Assembly: GCA_029865665.1 (NCBI GenBank)
Contig: JARXAV010000245.1
Span: 1 to 6,369 of the forward strand
From: Flectobacillus sp.
GTDB lineage: Bacteria; Bacteroidota; Bacteroidia; Cytophagales; Spirosomataceae
Length of the DNA: 6,369 nucleotides
Reading direction: 5' to 3'
The notes below the pieces were generated by a model, which did not search any database, was not told where the DNA came from, and saw only the letters and a list, made by a program, of their open reading frames with translations. Below, piece after piece: positions 1 through 6,369 of the stretch. Position 1 is the first letter of the stretch; every line of letters starts with the position of its first letter. Position numbers and translations under genes: made by a program.

Positions 1-2000
1 ATTTTATTCAATACTACTCGATAAAACAAATAAATAGCCTCGTATTTCCCCAAACGATTATCAGGGTTTTGAACCACCTTCATCAGGGATACCACCAAAT
101 TTACTGCCTCCGAAAACACCAAACTCATCGAATCAGACGAAATAACGGGAATCCCTAACTCGTTCAATCCATTAGCAACCGTGCGTGCATCTTTATTTTT
201 ACGACAAAGCACGGCAATATCTTCTAAATCAAACCCTGCTGCTTGGGCTTCCTCAATGGTTTTCAAGACGGCATCAAACATCAGTTCATCTTCGTTTGAA
301 CCTTCTAAAAACGATAATTGGACGTGTCCCCCCACCTTCGGATTATCGGGTACTTTTTGTTGGAAAAATTCATCATAGACCATCGGCAAACTCGGAGCAA
401 CCGCCAACCAGCGTTCATCTTGAGTAACCGATTCAAAAAAGGCATTGTTAAACTGAATGACTTCCTGCGTACTTCGGTAATTGGTCGATAAATTTTCGGG
501 CTGAATATAAGGAGCAATATTGTCATAGCGTTCCAACAAGAAATCATTCTCTTGGTGCTTTTCGGTCAATTTATCCAAATTCTTTTTGTGCAATTGCACA
601 ATCATATCCATCTCTCCTCCTCTAAAACGATAAATCGACTGTTTGGCATCCCCTACCGCCAAATTGAAATGCCCACTTGCCAAAGCGTTCTCAATCAAAG
701 GCAAAAAGTTATGCCATTGCAAGGTCGAAGTATCTTGAAATTCATCAATCAAAATATGGTTATACCGTTCGCCGAGGCGTTCATAAATAAAGGGAATTGG
801 TTCGGTCAGGACAATTTCCAAGATTTTACGGTTAAATTCCGAAATATGGATTTTGCCCGATTCCTGCTGAATATCTTCTATTTCCCTCCGCAACTGACTC
901 AAAAGAGCCATTTTCTTCGTCTGTTTAATAATTTCTTTGAACAGAAAATAAATGGATTTGTATTTTTCTTGAGCATCAAAAATCGCTTGTCCGCAATCGC
1001 TCAATACGCCAGAAATCCCTTCGATAATGCTTGCAATGCCCTTCGGAGCAGATTTGGCCGTCCAGACATTGTTTGTTACCGCATCCAAGGCACGTTTAGA
1101 CGGTTCTTTAAAATATGCTCCTTCATACACTTGGATAAAATAACCCAAAGCACCTGACTTTTTATACGGAAAGTCATCGACTGTTAAGCCCGCATCGCTA
1201 ACCTGCTCTAACAGCACTTCTGCCATTTGTTTAAAAGTCTCTTCAATCAATTGAAGATGTTCCTTAATCTGTTTCTCAATACCCAACAAATCATCGGGTT
1301 GTAATTGAGCAATTTTATCAACCGATTCGTGAAATTGATCATTCAATAAAATACGTCCAAAATCTGCCAAATCCGCAGGGATGTTATTCCATGACTTACC
1401 GTCTTCCGCTTTTTCTAAAGCAAAGCTTTTAATTGCCTCCGTAATTTGCCGAAAACCTTCCGTATTCGCTTTTTGAAGCATACTTTCCACGGCAGCATCC
1501 AGTAAAACACCCGATTCAAGGTTTACCTCAAAGTTGAAAGGGAAACCTAATTCTTCTGTAAAAGCCGCTACAATCCGTTGCACAAAAGAATCAATCGTCG
1601 AAACTGAGAAATTGGCATATTCGTGAATAATGTGCTTAAAAGTACGTGAAGCCCTTCTTCTTAATTCTTCTTCATCAATTAACTCGCCCGTTTCCATGGT
1701 TACGCCCTCCTCTTGCAACTCTTCCAATACTTGAGAAAGTAACAAACTCGACGCAGCTATATCCTCAGGCTCATCGCTCGAAAATTGACGTAAATATTTC
1801 AGCACCCGCTCTTTCATCTCGTGTGCTGCTGCTTTCGTGAAAGTAACTGCCAAAATATGATTAAAATACCAAGCCGACCTTGACTTTAAGGCAAGTTTGA
1901 TGTATTCTTTTGCAAGTGTATAGGTTTTCCCAGAACCCGCCGAAGAGGAATAGATTTTAAATTTCGTTTCCTTCGCAGAGTTTTCGTACAGTACAGGCAT
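1..2000 (-). CDS. UvrD/RecB/AddA-type superfamily 1 DNA helicase (partial, C-terminus beyond left edge)
   Basis: This gene reads leftward from an ATG at 2000-1998 for 666 codons without a stop and leaves the window, so it is 3'-truncated by the window edge only. Visible motifs, in order: Walker A AGSGKT (residues 21-26); motif Ia AVTFTKAAAHEMKERV (about 51-66); motif Ic STIDSF (134-139); a long insertion at about 150-400 consistent with the accessory 1B region; Walker B/motif II LIDEFQDTS (D419, E420, D423); motif III VGDAKQSIYRFRGG (about 449-462); motif IV NYRS (507-510). The TFTKAAA and GDAKQSIYRFRGG forms match RecB/AddA-like enzymes better than classical UvrD/PcrA. In that family the protein uses ATP to unwind double-strand ends for recombinational repair, usually with a C-terminal PD-(D/E)XK nuclease in a protein of over 1000 residues; that part would lie to the left and is not seen. 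The start is chosen because Walker A normally lies near the N-terminus and no upstream in-frame extension is needed. Family is certain; recB versus addA orthology cannot be decided here. Confidence 0.95.
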   Translation of the reverse strand, partial: MPVLYENSAKETKFKIYSSSAGSGKTYTLAKEYIKLALKSRSAWYFNHILAVTFTKAAAHEMKERVLKYLRQFSSDEPEDIAASSLLLSQVLEELQEEGVTMETGELIDEEELRRRASRTFKHIIHEYANFSVSTIDSFVQRIVAAFTEELGFPFNFEVNLESGVLLDAAVESMLQKANTEGFRQITEAIKSFALEKAEDGKSWNNIPADLADFGRILLNDQFHESVDKIAQLQPDDLLGIEKQIKEHLQLIEETFKQMAEVLLEQVSDAGLTVDDFPYKKSGALGYFIQVYEGAYFKEPSKRALDAVTNNVWTAKSAPKGIASIIEGISGVLSDCGQAIFDAQEKYKSIYFLFKEIIKQTKKMALLSQLRREIEDIQQESGKIHISEFNRKILEIVLTEPIPFIYERLGERYNHILIDEFQDTSTLQWHNFLPLIENALASGHFNLAVGDAKQSIYRFRGGEMDMIVQLHKKNLDKLTEKHQENDFLLERYDNIAPYIQPENLSTNYRSTQEVIQFNNAFFESVTQDERWLAVAPSLPMVYDEFFQQKVPDNPKVGGHVQLSFLEGSNEDELMFDAVLKTIEEAQAAGFDLEDIAVLCRKNKDARTVANGLNELGIPVISSDSMSLVFSEAVNLVVSLMKVVQNPDNRLGKYEAIYLFYRVVLNK

Positions 2001-2101
2001 GATTTGAGTTGTTAAAATAATCTGCTTGCAAGTTACGGGAAGAATATAAAAATAGCTTGGTTCAACGAAATTTTACTTTGTTCTTTTGACGGGTATATAA
2101 C

Positions 2102-2400
2102 TAAGTAATAAGCACTAGATTTTTTCCCATTATTATTGAGATTTAAATCGCACATTACCCCCTTTTGGACTAGCTAGTAATCATTTAGGTCATCGGAATA
2201 AGATACTCTGGTTCTTTCTCTAATGATATCCATTACTTACATCAGACAAATCTCTATTAAGATAGCTTAAATAATTACTTAAAATTTAAATTATCATATT
2301 CTCCACTTAACATTAAAAATTTATCATTAAAATAATATTAACTTAACTCAACAATAGATTTCAACTCTATTACTTGGAGTGGTACGTTTTTGTAAGTAAT
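2102..2400. repeat. Dispersed TAAGTAAT / ATTACTTA words in the intergenic region
   Basis: The 8-base word TAAGTAAT occurs at 2102-2109 and 2393-2400, and its reverse complement ATTACTTA at 2232-2239 and 2274-2281. One-mismatch or shorter versions are ATTACTTG (2369-2376) and TAGTAAT (2175-2181). The hexamer AGTAAT/ATTACT therefore appears six times in about 300 bases. This is seen directly. That it could be a regulator-binding site is inference, and low-complexity AT-rich DNA makes some recurrence expected. Confidence 0.4.
2369..2400. repeat. 7-base inverted repeat over the predicted susC-like promoter
   Basis: ATTACTT (2369-2375) and AAGTAAT (2394-2400) are exact reverse complements separated by 18 bases. 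The left arm overlaps the candidate -33 TTG and the right arm overlaps the candidate -7 box, an arrangement that could serve as an operator. The arms do not extend beyond 7 bases and the spacer is long for an RNA hairpin, so a DNA-level role is more likely than a terminator, if there is a role at all. Confidence 0.35.
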
Positions 2401-2404
2401 TTTT
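2373..2404 (+). promoter_or_regulatory. Candidate Bacteroidota-type promoter for the SusC/SusD operon
   Basis: CTTG at 2373-2376 and TAATTTTT at 2397-2404 are separated by 20 bases. They resemble the Bacteroidota primary-sigma pattern of a TTG/TTTG at -33 and TAnnTTTG at -7 (the -7 box matches except for its last base). Transcription would begin near 2410 and leave a leader of roughly 30 bases before the ATG at 2443, with no Shine-Dalgarno sequence, as is usual in this phylum. A second candidate lies just upstream: TTTC (2359-2362) with TACGTTTT (2383-2390), also 20 bases apart but with a weaker -33 element. The choice between them is uncertain. Confidence 0.35.
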
Positions 2405-2442
2405 AGTTCGAAAAATAAATCGTCAACAAAAACAGAACAAAA

Positions 2443-5400
2443 ATGAACAAAAAACTACCACTAATGGGTTTTGTGTTTTTTCTTTTGCTACAACTAAGTG
2501 TATATGCTCAAGAGAGAACCATTACAGGTAACGTTTCGTCTGCGGAAGACAACTCACCTCTACCAGGGGTCAGCGTTATCGTGAAAGGTACAACGAAGGG
2601 GGTTACTACTTCTGCTACAGGATCTTTCAGTATCAATGCTCCATCCAAAGCTGTTCTTGTATTTTCTTTCGTAGGTTTCGAAAAGAAAGAAATTTCAGTA
2701 GGCACTCAATCACAAATCAATGTATCCTTAAAATCTACGACCTCTGACTTAGATGAAGTCGTTGTTATTGGTTATGGCGTACAGAAGAAATCGAAACTTA
2801 CTTCTTCTATTTCGAGTGTAGCGGGTAAAGACATTGCCAACTTAAACACTGCTAGTTTCGACCAACAACTAGCTGGTCGTGCTTCGGGTGTACAAGTAAC
2901 TGTTGGTAGTGGTATCATTGGGCAAGCACCTCGTATTCGTATTCGTGGTACAAACTCTATTACTTCTGGCGGTTCTCCATTAATAGTTATTGATGGTGTA
3001 CCTGCTTTAGACGGTAACCAGAATACAACCAACAACCCAACGAACCCACTTGCAGACATTAACCCGACGGACATCGAGTCAATGGAAATTCTAAAAGATG
3101 GAGCGGCTACAGCTATCTACGGTTCAAGAGCAACTAACGGCGTGATTTTGATTACTACTAAAAAAGGAAAGAAAGGCTCTCCTTTAAAAGTGAACTTAAA
3201 CATGCAGTATGGTTCAAGTGATGCAATCAACCGTTTAAGTCTATTAAATGCGAGCGAGTTTGTAACTATTGCCAATGAAAAATTAAAAAATGCAAATGGT
3301 GTTGATCAAGCATTTTTAGATGCTAATGGTACTGAAACAGACTGGCAAAGTGTTATTTTACGTAAAGGTATCACACAAGGTATCAACGCTAGTTTCAGTG
3401 GTGGTCTTGAAAAAACAAATTACTACTTCTCATTAGGTCATGATAAGCAAGAGGGTGCAATCGTTTCAAACGGACAAAAGCGTTATACATTCTCGTCAAA
3501 CATTGACCATAATTTTAACAACTATGTTTCAGTTGGTACGAAACTGCAAGTAACTAGAACTCAAAATATTGGGTTAAACTCTGGCACTAACGCTTTATCT
3601 GGTAACTTAACAGGTGCTGCAAGATTATTCCCGAACGTACCTATCTATGATTCGACTAATCCTACGGGATACAATATCTCGCCAGACGGTGCTGTATTAG
3701 GACAAGGAGCTAACAAAAGAAACATTGACAATAACTATACAAACATTGCATTCGTATTGGCTAACAATCTATTCAATGTTAATGTAGGTCGTGCATTATC
3801 AACTACGTACCTTCAAATCAAACCATTTAAAGGTTTAACGTTGAAATCAACAATCGGTCTTGACTACACAGACATTCGTAGCTTCAGTTCACAAGATCCA
3901 AGACATGGTGATGGACGTGGTTCAAATGGTATTGTTTCTCAGTCTTCGAGAAATATTACGAGATGGAACTGGCAAAATACTGGTACTTACTCGATTGATT
4001 ACAAAAAACACGCTATTGATTTAACAGCAGGTACTGAATATCAGCAACAAGTATATTCTTCTTTCACAGGACAAGCGTCTAATTTCTCAGACCGTTTCTT
4101 CCAAAGTGAGAACATTATTACAGGTAGTTTCTCTGTACAATCAGTAACAGGTCAAGGATATACTACAGGTTTTGATTCGTATTTCGGTCGGTTGTTATAT
4201 GATTATGACAGCAAATACTTTATGACGTTTTCGGCTCGTAACGATGGTATCTCGGCTTTACCAGCAGCAAGTAGAAGAGGTAGCTTCTTCGGAGGATCAT
4301 TAGGATATAAAGTGTCAAATGAAGAGTTCTACAAAAATGCGGGCATCTCTAAAGTAATTAATGATATTAAATTGAGAGGAAGTTACGCACAAGTAGGAAA
4401 CGTAAATATTGGGGAGTTCCCATATCTAGGTTTATTTGGTGCAGCACAATATGGTTCACAAAACGGTATCGGATTTACGCAAGCAGGTAACGCAGACCTA
4501 AAATGGGAGTCTAGTACGCAATCGAGTGTTGGTATTGACTTAGGTATATTAAATAACAAAATCATTTTCTCTGCTGAATATTACAAAAATGATATTTCAG
4601 ACTTGATTTTACAAGCTCCAACAGCACCATCATTAGGTGTGCCGAACAATGCTATTTCTAAAAACGTAGGTACGATGTACAATAAAGGCTTAGAATTTAA
4701 TCTCTCGATTGATGCAATCACGAGAAAAGATTTTAGCTGGAACGTAAACATGAATTACTCTACGCAAGAAAACATGGTGACTGCCCTGAACAAAGGCTTA
4801 GATGGAGAAGACCAACCAATCTTCCCTTCTGGTTCTCCGTACCACATCATCACAGTAGGACAACCTGTTGCAGCCTTGTATGGTTATCAATCAGCAGGTG
4901 TTAACCCTGCTAATGGTTTCCCTCTATTTGTGAAAGGGGATGGACGTATTGTTCAACGTAACGTAAATTCAGGTGCATATTCGTTTTATAACTCTGCCGA
5001 ACCAACAATTACAACCAATACAACAGGAGCGGCACTTGCTTCGGCGGATGTTGCGAAAGGTGGCGACAGAAGAGTGTTAGGCAATACTAACCCAACTTGG
5101 TTTGGCAGTGTTACCAATACATTCAAATGGAAAGGATTTGATTTAGACATTTTCACTCGTTTCTCAGGCGGTAACAAAATCATGAACATCACTCGTCAAG
5201 AAACATTACTAAACCAAGACTTCAATAATAATGGAACCGAAATCTTAGAGCGTTGGACAACAGTTGGACAGGTGACAGATGTACCTAAGATGGTATTAAA
5301 CAATGGTAACATTATCAACTTGAACGGTAATGCAATCAGCAGATTTGTTGAAAGTGGTGATTTCATTAGAATCCAGAACATTGCATTGGGTTATACGCTT

Positions 5401-5607
5401 CCAAAAAGCATTCTTACCAAAACAAACATCGGAATCAGTAGTGTTAGGGTGTATGGTCAATTACAAAATGCAATTACATTCACTGCTTATAAAGGACTGG
5501 ATCCAGAGTTGAACAGTAACGGTAATGTTAACCAAACGTTTGGGCTTGACTACAACACTAACCCACAATTCAGAACCATTACATTTGGTTTGAACGTAGG
5601 ATTCTAG
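2443..5607 (+). CDS. SusC/RagA-family TonB-linked outer-membrane transporter
   Basis: Complete 1054-residue protein, a usual length for SusC-family proteins. A Sec signal peptide (MNKK, hydrophobic run 5-20, likely cleavage after VYA at 22) is followed by a carboxypeptidase-regulatory-like beta-sandwich domain (about 26-97, with LPGVSVIVKGT at 40-50). Next comes the TonB-box-like LDEVVVIGYG (103-112), then the plug domain ending in the family signature MEILKDGAATAIYGSRATNG (214-233) followed by VILITTKKG. The rest is a TonB-dependent beta-barrel ending in ITFGLNVGF with a terminal phenylalanine typical of barrel proteins. No N-terminal STN signalling domain is present, which argues against direct anti-sigma signalling. 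The protein forms the outer-membrane channel that imports oligomers captured by the SusD partner 20 bases downstream, powered by TonB-ExbBD. The start at 2443 is supported by the signal peptide; the leader is A-rich without a Shine-Dalgarno. Substrate (glycan, peptide or other) cannot be inferred from this window. Confidence 0.97.
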   Translation: MNKKLPLMGFVFFLLLQLSVYAQERTITGNVSSAEDNSPLPGVSVIVKGTTKGVTTSATGSFSINAPSKAVLVFSFVGFEKKEISVGTQSQINVSLKSTTSDLDEVVVIGYGVQKKSKLTSSISSVAGKDIANLNTASFDQQLAGRASGVQVTVGSGIIGQAPRIRIRGTNSITSGGSPLIVIDGVPALDGNQNTTNNPTNPLADINPTDIESMEILKDGAATAIYGSRATNGVILITTKKGKKGSPLKVNLNMQYGSSDAINRLSLLNASEFVTIANEKLKNANGVDQAFLDANGTETDWQSVILRKGITQGINASFSGGLEKTNYYFSLGHDKQEGAIVSNGQKRYTFSSNIDHNFNNYVSVGTKLQVTRTQNIGLNSGTNALSGNLTGAARLFPNVPIYDSTNPTGYNISPDGAVLGQGANKRNIDNNYTNIAFVLANNLFNVNVGRALSTTYLQIKPFKGLTLKSTIGLDYTDIRSFSSQDPRHGDGRGSNGIVSQSSRNITRWNWQNTGTYSIDYKKHAIDLTAGTEYQQQVYSSFTGQASNFSDRFFQSENIITGSFSVQSVTGQGYTTGFDSYFGRLLYDYDSKYFMTFSARNDGISALPAASRRGSFFGGSLGYKVSNEEFYKNAGISKVINDIKLRGSYAQVGNVNIGEFPYLGLFGAAQYGSQNGIGFTQAGNADLKWESSTQSSVGIDLGILNNKIIFSAEYYKNDISDLILQAPTAPSLGVPNNAISKNVGTMYNKGLEFNLSIDAITRKDFSWNVNMNYSTQENMVTALNKGLDGEDQPIFPSGSPYHIITVGQPVAALYGYQSAGVNPANGFPLFVKGDGRIVQRNVNSGAYSFYNSAEPTITTNTTGAALASADVAKGGDRRVLGNTNPTWFGSVTNTFKWKGFDLDIFTRFSGGNKIMNITRQETLLNQDFNNNGTEILERWTTVGQVTDVPKMVLNNGNIINLNGNAISRFVESGDFIRIQNIALGYTLPKSILTKTNIGISSVRVYGQLQNAITFTAYKGLDPELNSNGNVNQTFGLDYNTNPQFRTITFGLNVGF

Positions 5608-5627
5608 TTTCAACAAACATTAACTCA

Positions 5628-6369
5628 ATGAGAAATACAATGAAAATTAAATCATATACAAAAATAGTAGCTCTAGGCACCCTGATGATGTTTGGAGCAT
5701 CTTGTGAAGTAACCGATTTGCAACCTATCGATGCTCTCTCTGAAAACACTGCTTATGAAACACTCGAACGTATTGAGTTAGCAGTAGCAGGAGTTTATGA
5801 TGGTGCTCAATCTGGTTTCTATGTAGGCGGAGCTCAAGCAGGTGTGGTTCGTGGTTATCCTTTTGGGGCAGCCCATTTGCAACAAGGAGATTGCCGTGGC
5901 GAAGACATGGTGAGTGTTGCGGCTTTTTATGGTGTAACTTACGATGGGACGTACGATGCAAACTCCCCTAACAATGGCTTTTACTGGCAAACAGCCTATG
6001 CCATGATTAACAGAGCAAACGTAGTAATTAATGGTATTCGTAAAGCTCCTACTAACAGTGCATTAACAGAAGCTGTTAAAAGTTCTTATGAAGCAGAACT
6101 TCGCTTACTAAGAGCAATGGCACACTTTTATTTGTTAACGAACTTTGCACGCCCATACAATGATAATCCTACGGCAGCAGCAGCAGGAATCCCTTATCGT
6201 GACCAAGCTGTGGGAACAAATGATGGTCTATCGGTAGATGAAGCAGGCAAATTAGGCCGTAATACGGTAGCAGAATGTTATGCTAAAATGATTGCAGATT
6301 TAGACTATGCAGAGACCAATTTACCTGCAACTCGTTCTAAAAATGCCATCACTCGTGCTACTAAAGGAG
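5628..6369 (+). CDS. SusD/RagB-family nutrient-binding outer-membrane lipoprotein (partial, C-terminus beyond right edge)
   Basis: The frame is open for 247 codons up to the right edge; SusD-family proteins are usually about 450-600 residues, so roughly half is visible. A lipoprotein signal peptide ends in the lipobox FGASC, with Cys26 the expected lipidated residue, giving a surface-exposed lipoprotein. SusD N-terminal helical (TPR-like) features follow: ERIELAVAGVYDG (47-59), WQTAYAMINRANVVING (120-136), ELRLLRAMAHFYLLTNFARP (157-176), TVAECYAKMIADLDYAETNLP-like segment (213-233) and the beginning of the TRATKG motif (242-247). The protein forms the lid that binds substrate over the SusC barrel. 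It starts 20 bases after the SusC-like stop with no terminator between, so the two are almost surely co-transcribed. A second in-frame ATG at 5640 (codon 5) gives MKIKSY and an equally good signal peptide; the true start is ambiguous between the two. Four consecutive GCA codons (6174-6185) encode an alanine run. Confidence 0.95.
   Translation, partial: MRNTMKIKSYTKIVALGTLMMFGASCEVTDLQPIDALSENTAYETLERIELAVAGVYDGAQSGFYVGGAQAGVVRGYPFGAAHLQQGDCRGEDMVSVAAFYGVTYDGTYDANSPNNGFYWQTAYAMINRANVVINGIRKAPTNSALTEAVKSSYEAELRLLRAMAHFYLLTNFARPYNDNPTAAAAGIPYRDQAVGTNDGLSVDEAGKLGRNTVAECYAKMIADLDYAETNLPATRSKNAITRATKG

Larger units (their letters stand above)
2001..2442. other. Divergent AT-rich intergenic region without a recognisable gene
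   Basis: These 442 bases separate the divergent starts of the helicase and the SusC-like transporter. I read both strands and found only very short start-to-stop stretches (for example 15 codons from 2223) with no coding character, and no tRNA, rRNA, riboswitch or transposon end that I recognise. About 2250-2350 is strongly AT-rich and may act as an upstream promoter element. The region must hold promoters in both directions. A candidate is visible for the rightward gene, but I saw no convincing TTG / TAnnTTTG pair for the helicase. Other structure: perfect 10-base palindromes ACTAGCTAGT (2169-2178) and AATTTAAATT (2283-2292), a direct repeat TTATCAT (2291-2297 and 2321-2327), and repeated ATTACT/AGTAAT words. 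Confidence 0.8.

Noticed and set aside
181..547. Short overlapping open frames on both strands
   Set aside because: All lie inside the helicase coding sequence in other frames and have no recognisable motif; the helicase frame includes NYRS and continues without a break across this stretch.
552..1157. A 201-codon open frame on the plus strand inside the helicase region
   Set aside because: It lies codon-for-codon in register on the opposite strand of the helicase frame, a configuration that often stays open by chance. Its product shows no domain or motif, while the minus-strand frame carries clear helicase motifs throughout.
1646..1840. A 64-codon plus-strand open frame
   Set aside because: It is antisense to the helicase N-terminal region containing motif Ia; its hydrophobic, proline-rich translation has no family resemblance.
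2041..2065. Possible leftward promoter for the helicase: TTG at 2065-2063 and TATATTCT at 2048-2041 on the minus strand
   Set aside because: The spacer is only 14 bases, too short for the Bacteroidota pattern, and the -7 match is poor.
2353..2371. Small inverted repeat AATAGA / TCTATT with a 7-base spacer
   Set aside because: The stem is only six AU-rich pairs with no following T-run, so it is too weak to call as a terminator or operator by itself.
2362..2968. A 13-base word AACTCTATTACTT shared by the intergenic region (near 2363) and the SusC-like coding region (near 2953)
   Set aside because: The coding copy encodes part of the conserved TNSIT segment and the match does not extend on either side, so it is probably coincidence.
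2508..5512. Several 60-100 codon open frames within the SusC-like gene, mostly antisense
   Set aside because: The long plus-strand frame accounts for the whole stretch with domain signatures end to end; the others are low-complexity shadows.
5725..5990. Two overlapping minus-strand open frames of 70-78 codons
   Set aside because: They are antisense to the SusD-like gene, and their histidine- and leucine-rich translations mirror its codons without any motif.

Overview
The window looks like a chromosomal segment from a member of the Bacteroidota. The evidence is a canonical SusC/SusD outer-membrane nutrient-uptake pair (found essentially only in this phylum), A-rich leaders without Shine-Dalgarno sequences before the start codons, and a possible -33 TTG / -7 TAnnTTTG type promoter. 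An environmental Cytophagales-like organism would fit, but that finer placement is an inference.

Layout: positions 1-2000, minus strand, hold the first 666 codons of a large superfamily 1 helicase of the UvrD/RecB/AddA type, whose C-terminal part lies beyond the left edge. It is unbroken and carries every helicase motif expected in this half. Positions 2001-2442 are a divergent, AT-rich intergenic region with no convincing gene. It holds the start regions of both flanking genes and a recurring ATTACT/AGTAAT word. Positions 2443-5607, plus strand, encode a complete 1054-residue SusC/RagA-family TonB-dependent outer-membrane transporter. Twenty bases later a SusD/RagB-family lipoprotein begins at 5628 and runs off the right edge.

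SusC and SusD very probably form one transcription unit: the lipoprotein caps the barrel on the cell surface and delivers substrate, and TonB-ExbBD energises import. The substrate cannot be read from this window because no glycosidase, peptidase or regulator is included. The helicase is transcribed divergently, belongs to DNA repair/recombination, and has no obvious functional tie to the uptake operon.

The window is mostly ordinary, and I do not see an undescribed system in it. The observations most worth checking are in the intergenic region: repeated ATTACT/AGTAAT words and an inverted repeat overlying the predicted susC-like promoter.
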